Below, in pieces: positions 7,381-16,863 of a DNA stretch of 64,000 nucleotides. Under the pieces are notes generated by a model. It saw only the letters and a list, made by a program, of their open reading frames with translations. It did not search any database and was not told where the DNA came from. Within the stretch, counting starts at the first letter, position 1. Each line of letters opens with the position of its first letter. This DNA is from an uncultured Christensenella sp. (lineage in GTDB: Bacteria; Bacillota; Clostridia; Christensenellales; Pumilibacteraceae), in contig CAJUGC010000010.1 of the NCBI GenBank assembly GCA_910585955.1, positions 24,651-88,650 on the forward strand. Direction: 5' to 3'. A program made the position numbers and the translations under genes.

Positions 7381-10314
7381 TCATTGTTCCGATGATATTT
7401 CCGGCGAATCGTCGGCGGCACGGCTTTGCGCTATGCTCTTTTTACAGCGAAGTATGACGAATGTTCCCCAAACCGCAAGCCCCGCAAATATGACCGCCAT
7501 TACTATTATCGTTATGTCCAGCCACAGCGGCGGAAGATAGCGTTCTATCTTCGCGTTCATCGAATTGCTGCCCGATACGGTGTAGAGAATATTCTTCGCC
7601 GCTTTACGGAGCGCCGTTACGTCCGACGCCGACGAAGAGTCGTAGTTCGTCCACATATTCTGTCTGAGAGTCGCAAGATTCAAGTCGCCGCCGCCGTAGA
7701 CCATCTGTTTTGCGTTCATATAATAGTTCGTATTGAAATCGCTTATTACAGTGCCCCTAAAACCCCATTCGGTGCGCAAAACATCGTTCAGAAGCCGGTA
7801 ATCGCCGCCCGTCCAAACCTTGCCGATGCGGTTGAACGAACTCATAACGCCCGTAGCCTTTCCCTCTTTCACGGCGATCTCAAACGGTTTCAAATACAGC
7901 TCGCGAAGCGACTGCTCGGTAAGATATGTGCACAGTCCCGTAAGCGAGCGGTGAGTTTCCTGCTCGTTGACGGCAAAGTGCTTCATGAAAGTGTAAACGC
8001 CCTTAGACGCGCATCCCTTTATTTCCGCCGCCGCAAGCTTTCCCGAAAGAAAACCGTCCTCGGAAAAGTATTCGAAGTTCCGGCCGCCGAACGGATTTCT
8101 ATGCAGATTAAGTCCCGGGGCATACCATCCGCTGTAAGTCGTCTTATCTCCCGCTTCGTTGCCCCATAAGCCTTCTTCACCCACGCTTTTGCCCATTTCA
8201 AAGATAAGCTCGACGTTAAATGTGGAGGCCATTACGGTTTCACTCGCGTAAGAGCAAGTGCCGTAAACCGAGGGGTCGTTCAGAAACACAGTGAAACCCG
8301 ACGGTCCGTCCGCGTCTATCGTAGCGCTCTTGCCTATTTTAATTATCGCTTGCGTTATGAACGCTCCGTTGTTGACAAGGTTCGCCATTTCGCTCACAGT
8401 AAGGCAGTCGAGTATATCGTCCCAACGCTCGTCGTCGTATCCCTTATAATCTTCCGCCGTTATGAGATCGAACAGCGTCAATTTCACGGGTGCGCCGACT
8501 GTGGGCATTTCCGTATATTTTTCGGGATTGTTTGTCTCCGTGCTCTCTATGGAGTCGATAAATTCCTGCGTTTTTATACGGGACTCATAAGTCGGTTTTA
8601 CGGGGAACGTAGCGTTCCAATCGCTTCTCGACAACACGCCGTCCAACCCCTCCTCCGCGTCGGCGAAACGATTTACGACGGGATTTTCCGTAACTGGGTC
8701 TATATCGAATCCTATCTCCGAAGAAAGAGACATTACGAAATCATCGAACTTTTCGTGAGCATTTTTGCCGAGAGTGAACGTATATTCTCCCTGTTCGAGG
8801 ATATAGCCCTTATTTCCCGAATGATCGTAAGATGCGAAATCATAAGGGGATATTTCTATCTCGATCATGTCGCTCTCGCCCGCCGCTAACAATTTGGTCT
8901 TTGCGAATCCCACAAGAGTTTTGTGCGCCTTTTCCACTCCGCCGACCGTATAAGGAGCGGTCGCATAGATCTGGACTGCATCTCTGCCCGAAACGCTTCC
9001 CGTATTCTTGACGGACACCTCGACGACAATCTTTTCGTTTTTTTCGATACTCGTATTTAAAAGCGCCGTTTTATTCTCGATGCTCTGCGTAAAAGACGTA
9101 TAACTCAAACCGTAGCCGAAAGGATAGACGACGTTTGCTTTATACCACTCTTCGCCGTTTTCATATGTCGGTTCGTTAAGCGCTTCGACCGCTCCGCCGT
9201 AAGAAGCCGCGCGCGTCTCGTAGTAGCGATAGCCTATGTATATACCCTCTTCGTATCCGACGAAGTAACCGCTTGCCACGGGATTGCCCGAAGAATCCGT
9301 AGGAATATCTCCTTTCGCGTCGGGAACGAGATAGGCGTCTCCCTCGAACTCGAAGTTCGATCCGAAATTCGCGATCGACGGCGCGGACAGCAGATCGGCC
9401 GCCCAGGTGTCTACCGTTCTGCCCGACGGACTGACTTCGCCTTTTAAGATCCCGCCTATAGCGCCGATGCCGCCGTTTCCGGGCGCGCCTATCCACAAAC
9501 ACGCGTCTATACGACCGTATTCTCCGCTTTTTGCAAAGCCGAGTTCCATTACCGCCGCGGAATTTATGAGGAGCACGACCTTTTTGAAACCAGCATTCGT
9601 CACGTTCCTTATAAGTTCATTTTCGGTCGGAGTAAGCTCCAAATAATGGCGCGACTTATCGTCCGTAGATTCGCGCGGCAGATCGAAGCCCTCGCCGCCG
9701 ATACGCGACAACACTATCAAAGCCGCGTCGCTATAATCCGCATAGCTCCTTTTTAGCGCGTCATCGTAGAGAGTGTAAGCGGTCTCGCCGACTTCAAGCG
9801 ACACATCTGCGCCGCTGTCAAGATCCGACGGGTTGTCCGACCTGCCTGCGCCGCTTCGCCTGTTGTTTCCGTAAAAAGTTTCGAGTTCGGGATTTACTTC
9901 AAAGTCCGCCGCTCGCAGAGCGTCGTGCAATTTCACTATGCCGTTTCTGTTGCCGCCGCTACTGCCCGAGCCGCCGTAAACGAGCCGCACCGAGTTTTTT
10001 CCGAATACGCTCACTCTCGCTCCCTCCGCAAGCGGAAGCGCTCCGTCGTTTTTCAGAAGCACGAAACCTTCCTCGCATATCCTTTCGTTTACTTTGGTCG
10101 CGCGTTCGAACGCGTCCGCTTTGCTCTCGGTTTCCGCAACAAATCTCGGCTCCATTCCCTTTTCGTATATCGCGATTTCTCTTCCGAGCGACTTCGTAAG
10201 GAAAGCGTAAAATGCGGTGCACACAAGAATAAGTACGGTTATCATTATGGGAATAAGAATCGCGGTGGTAAAAAACCACGCCTTGAACCGCCTCTGTTTA
10301 AAATAATTTTTCAT
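7381..10314 (-). CDS. Membrane-tethered GH3 beta-glycosidase, inverted domain order (GH3-2)
   Basis: 977 aa. An N-terminal membrane helix (about 14-37) precedes the acid/base domain (about 75-330; SRIGGEGFD with probable acid/base E208), a fibronectin-like domain (about 410-530) and the C-terminal TIM barrel (DADGPSGF substrate loop, KHFAVNEQE, probable nucleophile D859 in VISDF). A second membrane helix lies at about 930-955, followed by an acidic tail. It is the third gene of a transcript GH3-3, Cys-rich lipoprotein, GH3-2, only 24 bases after the lipoprotein and without an internal promoter that I can see. The kinase-regulator pair at 16,864-18,981 would therefore control two different GH3 enzymes. 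Confidence 0.93.
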   Translation of the reverse strand: MKNYFKQRRFKAWFFTTAILIPIMITVLILVCTAFYAFLTKSLGREIAIYEKGMEPRFVAETESKADAFERATKVNERICEEGFVLLKNDGALPLAEGARVSVFGKNSVRLVYGGSGSSGGNRNGIVKLHDALRAADFEVNPELETFYGNNRRSGAGRSDNPSDLDSGADVSLEVGETAYTLYDDALKRSYADYSDAALIVLSRIGGEGFDLPRESTDDKSRHYLELTPTENELIRNVTNAGFKKVVLLINSAAVMELGFAKSGEYGRIDACLWIGAPGNGGIGAIGGILKGEVSPSGRTVDTWAADLLSAPSIANFGSNFEFEGDAYLVPDAKGDIPTDSSGNPVASGYFVGYEEGIYIGYRYYETRAASYGGAVEALNEPTYENGEEWYKANVVYPFGYGLSYTSFTQSIENKTALLNTSIEKNEKIVVEVSVKNTGSVSGRDAVQIYATAPYTVGGVEKAHKTLVGFAKTKLLAAGESDMIEIEISPYDFASYDHSGNKGYILEQGEYTFTLGKNAHEKFDDFVMSLSSEIGFDIDPVTENPVVNRFADAEEGLDGVLSRSDWNATFPVKPTYESRIKTQEFIDSIESTETNNPEKYTEMPTVGAPVKLTLFDLITAEDYKGYDDERWDDILDCLTVSEMANLVNNGAFITQAIIKIGKSATIDADGPSGFTVFLNDPSVYGTCSYASETVMASTFNVELIFEMGKSVGEEGLWGNEAGDKTTYSGWYAPGLNLHRNPFGGRNFEYFSEDGFLSGKLAAAEIKGCASKGVYTFMKHFAVNEQETHRSLTGLCTYLTEQSLRELYLKPFEIAVKEGKATGVMSSFNRIGKVWTGGDYRLLNDVLRTEWGFRGTVISDFNTNYYMNAKQMVYGGGDLNLATLRQNMWTNYDSSSASDVTALRKAAKNILYTVSGSNSMNAKIERYLPPLWLDITIIVMAVIFAGLAVWGTFVILRCKKSIAQSRAADDSPEISSEQ

Positions 10315-10338
10315 AGTCGATTGTCTCCCGTGTTCGCT

Positions 10339-12162
10339 CTATTTGTCGAACCTATCGAGGTTGCTCGTTTTGGGCGTATACGAAATAGCCGTGTCGGAGT
10401 AAATCTTCATGCAATCGACAAGCGGAGCGGTCGCCTGCATTGCGGCTTCCATAGGTCTGGTATTATTAACTCTCAACGTAATGATGTTTTCGCCCTTTTT
10501 GAGATTAACGCCCACGCCTACGGTAAAATCGTTGAACTCGCTCGGATAGCCCGCGCCTTTGTTGCCTTTTATCGTCATGGTATCGAACGTCATTTGTTCG
10601 TCGTTCACTTTGACAACGAAATCGTCGCAGGAGAGAGTTATGGTATCCCAATATTCCGCGCCCAAAGAGAGCCTTACGGTGGCGTTCTCGGTCGCCTCGG
10701 CGGAATTTATCTTGAAAGTCAAAGTAATTCCGCGCTTATACAAATAGCCGAGATAGTAGCCGTTGCTCGCTCCCGCCTTCTGTTGCGTGATACTTCCGTC
10801 CGAAGAGGTCGCGTCCTCGTCCTTTTGTATAAGTCCCGTTCCCTGAGTTTGGTTGGAATATCCCACGCCCTTTATTCCCGTGAGATCGATGTACTCGGCT
10901 TCTATGACATATTCGTCGGTGAGCTTTTCCCACTTCGGATACAGATGTAAAGCGGACGTCACCGGAGCGGAAGCGTCGTATGCGTTTGCACAAGCCGCGT
11001 CAGTATACCAGCCGCTTACCGCATACATTTCTCTGCCGAAGCCGCTCGGAGTACATAGCTTTTCGCCCTCATCTATATACGTCGTGATCGCCTCGGGCGC
11101 GCCGTCGTAATTGTATTCGAGCGTTACCGCGTGCGTATTCACCGTCTTTGTTTTGCGGCAGACCGTGCAAGTATAAATCTTTTTGCCGCCGTCCGTTACG
11201 CCGCTGTCGAAAGTATGTTCCTCATAGCCCTCTTTCTCGGCAGTATGCGCGCAGACAGCCGCGTGCCAATGATGCGTGTCGTCGCTCGAAAAATCCTTTG
11301 CAAATGCGTGACCCGTCGCTTTCACGACCGTATCTCGCTGATCGTCTATAAGCGTTTGAGCCTTGTCGTCCGCATATCGATTTCCGCACGAACACGAGTA
11401 ATACTCTATGTTGCCGTCCTCGGTGCAAGTAGGCGTTTTCGCCGGCACTTTCGTAAGGTTTTCGGCATGAACGTGACCTACGGGCGGAGCAATCACATAA
11501 TCGCAGACCGTGCAGACTTGCGAGGTCGTAGCCGTTGCGGGCGCGCCTGCCGTGTGCTCTTCAAAGTTATTTTTTTCGGAGCAGCCGGCGTTTTTGCACG
11601 GACGCCAATGTCCCGTCTTGTCCTTTGCATAAATCTCCGTATCGAAGTCGTGAGGTTTCTTTTCCGTCTCGTGACGAGTTCGGGAAAGCTCCTTTTCGCA
11701 CCCTTTGCAATATACGACGACGTCGTATCCTCCGTTTGCGAAACAGCTCGACTGAATTTCGTTTTCCCTTACTTCTTCCCCCGGAGTATGCTCGTCGCCG
11801 TCTACGCTCTTTCGCACGCGGCTTATTTCGTCGTCGCAGTCGTCGCAATAGATTACCTCGTCGTAAGCGTACTTCCCGTCTACGCAGGGATAGCCCTCGA
11901 TGTTCTCTTTGACTGGCGATGTCGGCATATGCCCGAGAGCAGGCTCTGTTTTCCGCGTACTCGACATAACCTGCCCGCAGTCCTTGCAACGCACTACTTC
12001 GGTATAGCTGCCGTCTTCTGTGCAGGTGGCAGGCTCGGCGTTTTCTCTGATTGCCTCGCCTTCGACGTGCGTATGTCCGCAAGCCGCCGTAAATGCCGCT
12101 GTGCTCAGGCAAAGAGCGAAGCATAATATTACGCTTATAATTTTCTTTGTAAGTTTTTTCAT
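10339..12162 (-). CDS. Cys-rich lipoprotein with Listeria-Bacteroides repeat and carbohydrate-binding-like module
   Basis: 607 aa. The signal peptide ends in a lipobox (TAAC, Cys28), so the protein is probably attached to the outer face of the membrane. Residues about 30-330 hold repeated modules with paired cysteines (CKDCG, CDDC, CKGC, CTVC) and periodic GH motifs resembling small zinc-ribbon-like repeats of Firmicute surface proteins. A Flg_new/Listeria-Bacteroides repeat follows (about 345-410, with GWYTDAAC and LYPKWEK). The C-terminal 180 residues look like a beta-sandwich carbohydrate-binding module of the CBM6/35 type (begins EYVIEAEYIDL, ends with DCMKIY). It sits between two GH3 genes in one operon and may hold substrate near them (inference). 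The CBM assignment is by pattern. Confidence 0.75.
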   Translation of the reverse strand: MKKLTKKIISVILCFALCLSTAAFTAACGHTHVEGEAIRENAEPATCTEDGSYTEVVRCKDCGQVMSSTRKTEPALGHMPTSPVKENIEGYPCVDGKYAYDEVIYCDDCDDEISRVRKSVDGDEHTPGEEVRENEIQSSCFANGGYDVVVYCKGCEKELSRTRHETEKKPHDFDTEIYAKDKTGHWRPCKNAGCSEKNNFEEHTAGAPATATTSQVCTVCDYVIAPPVGHVHAENLTKVPAKTPTCTEDGNIEYYSCSCGNRYADDKAQTLIDDQRDTVVKATGHAFAKDFSSDDTHHWHAAVCAHTAEKEGYEEHTFDSGVTDGGKKIYTCTVCRKTKTVNTHAVTLEYNYDGAPEAITTYIDEGEKLCTPSGFGREMYAVSGWYTDAACANAYDASAPVTSALHLYPKWEKLTDEYVIEAEYIDLTGIKGVGYSNQTQGTGLIQKDEDATSSDGSITQQKAGASNGYYLGYLYKRGITLTFKINSAEATENATVRLSLGAEYWDTITLSCDDFVVKVNDEQMTFDTMTIKGNKGAGYPSEFNDFTVGVGVNLKKGENIITLRVNNTRPMEAAMQATAPLVDCMKIYSDTAISYTPKTSNLDRFDK

Positions 12163-12213
12163 GATCGCAAGAACTCCTTTTTTAACGAGTTTTATCCGAA
12201 TATAAATCCGTCT

Positions 12214-12244
12214 CCGACTTCAAGATAAACTCGCTTGAAGCCGG
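12214..12244 (-). other. Intercistronic hairpin between GH3-3 and the lipoprotein gene
   Basis: CCGACTTCAAG (12214-12224) and CTTGAAGCCGG (12234-12244) form an 11-base stem with one mismatch and a 9-base loop. No U-tract follows, so it is more likely an mRNA stability or processing element than a terminator. Confidence 0.5.
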
Positions 12245-12288
12245 AGCGGAAATATAAAGAGAAGAAACTGACCTGTAATTATTTTCGG

Positions 12289-15200
12289 CTAATTCGCCTT
12301 GCGCTTTTTGCGTATGAGCAACATTGCGCCGAACGCGCCGAGTACTGCGACAGCCGCCGCGATGCCTCCGACCGAGCCGACCGAACCGCCGCATCCGCCG
12401 CTCGCGCCGTTTTCGCCGTCCGCGCCCGAATCGCCCTTGTCGCCTTTGTCGCCCTTATCGCCTTTCGCGCCGTCCGTGCCTATAGCTTTGGTTTCGGTCT
12501 TAACTCCGTTGATCACCCAATATCCGTCTTCGCTGATGGATATCGTCGGAGTCGTACCGTCCGCGCCGTTCGTGCCGTCGCTGCCGTTCGTCCCGGGCTC
12601 GCCTTGCTCGCCCTTGTCGCCTTTATCGCCTTGCTCGCCCTGATCTCCCTTCAATCCGGGAATGCCGGGCAATCCTTGTTCTCCCTTATCTCCTTTGAAG
12701 TCCTCGAGAGAAATAAGATTGTACCACTTATCGCCGCTCTTGCCCTGAATGTAGCCGTCAACTATTCTTATCTCGGACACCGAATCTATGACCACAAGCT
12801 CGAAGTCGTACTCGTAAGCGCCGTCTAAAAGCATGGTGCAAGGATAAGTGCCCACAGCCGTCGTATTGCCGTATATACGACCGCTGCTCGAGTCCAATTT
12901 CAAGCCTGCGGGAAGCATTGCGGATCCGTCCATATTAAGATCCGGATACCAGCCCCAGAAGAAGTTGAATTTATCGGTAAACGAATACTCGGAAGGAACT
13001 ATCCAAGCTTCGTAATCGACGCCCGCATACACAATGAAGCTGCCTTCGAGTTTTGCCACGTTATTGCCTATGCGGATCGTACGCTTCGCTCTGCCCACCT
13101 CGGTCTTTTCAGAGCCGCTTCCTTTATATCCCACGAGAGTGAACTCGTAAGTGCCGTCGTCCATGACTCCGCTGTTCGTTGTTATACAGCCCTTGATATT
13201 GTTTTGACTGCCGCAATAAAGTCTGATATCGTCTCGGCAGACATCATAGAAGCCCTGCTCGTCATACACCACTTTGCCGTCTATCTCGATCTCGTAGTAA
13301 TCCACATAAGAGTACATTTCGCCTCGGTCGCCGAAACCTATGTAAAGCCAACCGTCGTCGCCCGTGTTGCCCTGTCCGACTTTGCCGCCGTGAGCGAACG
13401 TATATTCTCTGTCTTCAAACGGATCTTTATCGTAATCGATATAAGCAGTGGAAGAGTTCGCGTAAGCGTAAAGCATATGCATTGCCGTCGTTCTCACGGC
13501 GTACCACGTTGCGTCGCTTCTCTTGGATTCGACTTCCCCGGCGGAGTTTTCGGTTTCCAGCTTGACGCAGTTTTCCTCCTCGTCAAAGCTTCCGTGCACT
13601 TCGGCTTTATAGTCGTTCAAAGGATATTGGTGGCAGCGAGCAAGCATTTCGCCCGGCCAAGTATTTGCATAGTAGTCGGTTATGTTCGAACCCTTAAAGC
13701 CCCATTCTCCTTCGAGAACTTCGACTTGAAGAGCATAGCTAGTAGCCGCAAACACACCTCCCACGCGGTTGAAGGAACTCATTATACCCGTTGCGCCCGC
13801 CTTTACGGCTATCTCGAAAGGCTTTAAGTATATTTCGCGCATGACCTGTTCGTTCATGAATTCGCAGACGTTGCTGCGCTCCGACTCCTGCGAGTTAAGA
13901 GCAAAGTGTTTCATGTAAGTGACCATGCCCTTGCTTGCCGCGCCCGTGACCATGCCTGCCGCGATACCGCCCGCAAGCACTCCGTCCTCAGAGAGGTATT
14001 CGAAATTTCTGCCGCCGAGCGGAGAACGGTGGATGTTGACGCTCGGTCCGTACCAGCCGTTAACGTCCGAAACAAGACCCCATTCGCCGATTGCTTTACC
14101 GTATTCGTAAGCAAGATCCTTATTCCATGAGGAAGCAAGCACCACGCCTACCGCAAAACCGAAACCGTATCTGCCCTCTTTGGAATAGCCTTTGAGCTGT
14201 GCGGGACCGTCCCTCGAAATATCCTTTTTCTTTGCCACGCCGTTTATGCTCTTCATACCGAAGCGACCGCTCGAAATGAATGCCGTCATCTCATCGTAAG
14301 AAAGCTGATTCATGAAAGCAGTCCAGGCTTGCTTGCCGGTCTTTCCGTCAAACTTGCCGCCCTCTATTACTTCGTCGCTCGTATAATCTATACCCGTCAT
14401 GTCCGTGATAAGATAATCTGCGGTAGCGTGTATCCAACCTTTTTTTACTGTGCGAGCGGCGATTTGCTCCGCCGTGGCTTGAGTCCAATCCTCTGGGATA
14501 GTAACCTGCGTCCAAGGATTATCCGACGCGTCGTCCAAATCGAGATCGAACTCCACCTGACGTTGGATATAAGCGATCGCTTCGTCCGTAAAAGTGAGAT
14601 CTTCCGCCGTGGGAGTAGTCGGGAAAGTTGCCACAAACGGATTCGCTCCTCCCGTAACGCTCTTTCTGCTGAGGAAAGTAACCGCCTCGCCGTTTAAAGC
14701 GTAATTGGATTTATCCACGTTATTCCACCCGTTTTCGGCGGAGAATCTGTTTTTGATCTCGTTGCCCGTCGCGCTGTCGGCATCGAAGTAAGTCGTCGCC
14801 GAATGTTTGTATACTATCTTATCTATCGCATTGTGGGAGTCGGAATTTATCGATATCTCGTAGTCTCCCGCCTCGAGTTCATAGCCCTTATGGTTATTTT
14901 TGTTCGCGTCGTTATAGTCGTAGGAAGCCATGTCGCGCTTGGCAAACGTGATAGTAAGCGTCTGGCTCTGTCCCGGAACAAGCTCCTTCGTCTTGGCAAA
15001 AGCCGCGAGATTAGCCGTCGCTTTCTCTATTCCTCCGTTGGTATAAGGCGGATTATAGTATACCTGCACCACCTCTTTTGCCGCCGCGCTTCCCGTGTTC
15101 GTCACCTTGACTTTAAGCGTGATATTGTCGCCGCTCGTATCGTACGATCTTATCTTCTGCTCGAAAGTCGTGTAAGTAAGTCCATATCCCAAAGGATAGG

Positions 15201-16479
15201 TCACGCCGTTCGTGCGGTTGTAATATCTGTCCTCTACGCCTTCGGGCATATCGTTTGCGTTTTCGGGTTTCGTTGCGTCGAAGTAACCGATGTCCGCCGC
15301 CGTTTCGTAGAATTTATAGCCGAGATAGATTCCTTCCTCATACTCAATTGCGGAGTTTTCTCTTTCTCCGTTCTCGACATGCGAAATGCTCCTGTTCCCG
15401 TCTTTGTCCAAGATCCATATGTTTGATTTCACCCAATCGGTGTTCTGCACGTTGTATCCGAAGTTCTGCCAAGTGGGGTCTGCGGAAAGATTCGACGCCC
15501 ATATATCCGCCGTTCTACCGGTGGGAGCGCTCTTGCCGCTTAAGACGTCGCCTATTGCCGCAAGACCGTTGAAGCCAGGTATTCCCACCCAAAGCACGGC
15601 GTCTATCGCGTCGTCGTCTTCAAGCGAAGAAATTTCCATGGAGAACGGCACATTGAGCACGACTACTACTTTTTCGAAATTTTCCTTCGCATAGGCGAGA
15701 AGTTCTTTTTCTCCTTTGTTCAGTTGGAGATAGTGGTTTACTCCCTCCTGTCCGAAATCGAACCAGCCGTTTCCCTTCTCCTCCTCGTCGTCTACGTCGG
15801 TCATGTAAGTCGTGACGTCGGCGTTTTCCGACTCGTTGCGGCTTATGGTGACGACAGCCGCGTCGGAGTATGCGACTATGCTCGAATCGTGCGCCTTGAT
15901 AAAGTCTACCTGCGGACCGTTCTTTTTATTTATCGCGCTTGTGTTTTGAGCCAGCCCGTTCATATTGACGTCGTAAAGACTTTTCATGTCGGGGTTGTAA
16001 TTTATGCCGTTTTCCTTAAAACCCTCATAAAGCCCCTTAATATCGGTCTTGACGATATCGCCGTAACCTTCTTTTAAGATACGGCCGCTACCCTCGCCCG
16101 ATATAAACATATAATCTTCACTGTATTCGCCGTGCGCGCCGTTACCGTCGTGCGTACTGAAAAAAGAATGAAATACGGTCACGTTTCTTTCATAACTTCT
16201 TAAGGGCAGCGCACCGTTTTTGTTTTTCAAAAGCACGCTTCCTTCCGTAGCCATCCGAATATTCAGTTCGCGCGTAGCTTCTACAAGCGCTTCTTCCGAC
16301 TCGTAGTCCGATTCGTATTTTACTGCGGCGGTCGAGCTTACCGCTTCCTCCGCCTTCGCGTTCATTCTCTCCGCCCCGTATCCTACGCCGTTTACGGCAA
16401 CCGGAGCGACAAGCGCGCACGCAAGCACTAACGGCATTGCCAGTTTCATTGCGCCTTTGGTTTTGTTTTTTGTCTTCAT
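12289..16479 (-). CDS. Giant secreted GH3 glycosidase with Ig-like and collagen-like stalk (GH3-3)
   Basis: 1396 aa. A signal peptide (about 1-33) leads to the inverted GH3 order: acid/base domain (about 70-420), fibronectin-like domain (about 450-560), then TIM barrel (KHFALNSQE; nucleophile-position Asp in SNITDYY). The acid/base signature is altered: SRNESENAD instead of SRxGGEGxD, with the Glu (E218) and Asp (D221) kept but the glycines lost. After the barrel come an accessory beta domain, a putative Ig-like domain (GLKLDSSSGRIYGNT) and Gly-X-Y collagen-like blocks (1263-1308 and about 1334-1362). The tail is a GGCGGS motif (Cys1363), a membrane helix and KKRK. AAGGAG precedes the ATG. 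It is the first gene of the three-gene operon of module B. Confidence 0.9.
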   Translation of the reverse strand: MKTKNKTKGAMKLAMPLVLACALVAPVAVNGVGYGAERMNAKAEEAVSSTAAVKYESDYESEEALVEATRELNIRMATEGSVLLKNKNGALPLRSYERNVTVFHSFFSTHDGNGAHGEYSEDYMFISGEGSGRILKEGYGDIVKTDIKGLYEGFKENGINYNPDMKSLYDVNMNGLAQNTSAINKKNGPQVDFIKAHDSSIVAYSDAAVVTISRNESENADVTTYMTDVDDEEEKGNGWFDFGQEGVNHYLQLNKGEKELLAYAKENFEKVVVVLNVPFSMEISSLEDDDAIDAVLWVGIPGFNGLAAIGDVLSGKSAPTGRTADIWASNLSADPTWQNFGYNVQNTDWVKSNIWILDKDGNRSISHVENGERENSAIEYEEGIYLGYKFYETAADIGYFDATKPENANDMPEGVEDRYYNRTNGVTYPLGYGLTYTTFEQKIRSYDTSGDNITLKVKVTNTGSAAAKEVVQVYYNPPYTNGGIEKATANLAAFAKTKELVPGQSQTLTITFAKRDMASYDYNDANKNNHKGYELEAGDYEISINSDSHNAIDKIVYKHSATTYFDADSATGNEIKNRFSAENGWNNVDKSNYALNGEAVTFLSRKSVTGGANPFVATFPTTPTAEDLTFTDEAIAYIQRQVEFDLDLDDASDNPWTQVTIPEDWTQATAEQIAARTVKKGWIHATADYLITDMTGIDYTSDEVIEGGKFDGKTGKQAWTAFMNQLSYDEMTAFISSGRFGMKSINGVAKKKDISRDGPAQLKGYSKEGRYGFGFAVGVVLASSWNKDLAYEYGKAIGEWGLVSDVNGWYGPSVNIHRSPLGGRNFEYLSEDGVLAGGIAAGMVTGAASKGMVTYMKHFALNSQESERSNVCEFMNEQVMREIYLKPFEIAVKAGATGIMSSFNRVGGVFAATSYALQVEVLEGEWGFKGSNITDYYANTWPGEMLARCHQYPLNDYKAEVHGSFDEEENCVKLETENSAGEVESKRSDATWYAVRTTAMHMLYAYANSSTAYIDYDKDPFEDREYTFAHGGKVGQGNTGDDGWLYIGFGDRGEMYSYVDYYEIEIDGKVVYDEQGFYDVCRDDIRLYCGSQNNIKGCITTNSGVMDDGTYEFTLVGYKGSGSEKTEVGRAKRTIRIGNNVAKLEGSFIVYAGVDYEAWIVPSEYSFTDKFNFFWGWYPDLNMDGSAMLPAGLKLDSSSGRIYGNTTAVGTYPCTMLLDGAYEYDFELVVIDSVSEIRIVDGYIQGKSGDKWYNLISLEDFKGDKGEQGLPGIPGLKGDQGEQGDKGDKGEQGEPGTNGSDGTNGADGTTPTISISEDGYWVINGVKTETKAIGTDGAKGDKGDKGDKGDSGADGENGASGGCGGSVGSVGGIAAAVAVLGAFGAMLLIRKKRKAN

Positions 16480-16543
16480 ACTTACTCCTTATTATAGAAT
16501 AATCGTTTTGCCGCATATCTTCGGCGTTTGTCATTGCTTCGGT

Positions 16544-16606
16544 TTAAGCCGAGCGTCCCGAAAAGAAGCAAAGTTTTCTTAAAGTTCGCTTCCTTAAAGC
16601 CAACAA
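16544..16606 (-). CDS. Candidate 20-residue cationic Cys-containing peptide in the GH3-3 leader
   Basis: An unusually perfect ribosome site, AAAGGAGGAG, stands 7 bases before a TTG codon in the long leader of GH3-3. The frame encodes 20 residues with many Arg and Lys, then one Cys (RKLCFFSGRSA) and a TAA stop, ending 64 bases before the GH3-3 start. It could be a leader peptide controlling GH3-3 or a small signal, given that the neighbouring kinase is AgrC-like. Evidence is the ribosome site only; the TTG start and short length make it uncertain. Confidence 0.35.
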   Translation of the reverse strand: MLALRKRTLRKLCFFSGRSA

Positions 16607-16646
16607 TTACACTCCTCCTTTACCTTTATTCAAGACACGGCTATGG

Positions 16647-16802
16647 CGAAAAAGTCTTATCTCGGGACAAATAGCACAGACTTTTTCGACTCGTTTAAAG
16701 CAAATCCTTGTCGTCTTATCCGCCTTATGTCGTTGTACCGAGAGTATAACACCACAAAGAAAAAAACGGTTAAAAGTGGTTTAATCGTCTTAAAAATCGG
16801 TT
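16647..16802 (-). promoter_or_regulatory. GH3-3 operon promoter with three direct repeats and leader hairpin
   Basis: On the minus strand a TATACT (16743-16748) has no recognisable -35. Upstream of it the plus strand reads GGTTAAAAG, GGTTTAATC and GGTTGCTTC, beginning at 16768, 16778 and 16799, spaced 10 and 21 bases. Repeats about 21 bases apart are usual for LytTR regulators. Downstream in the roughly 255-base leader, a 10-base perfect inverted repeat (16647-16656 with 16679-16688) encloses 22 bases. This fits activation by the module B regulator; it is inferred from pattern only. Confidence 0.5.
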
Positions 16803-16863
16803 GCTTCGTAAAATCATAGTTTTGTCCCCCCCCGATATTCGATCCTTTGCCCAAAGCTGCGAC

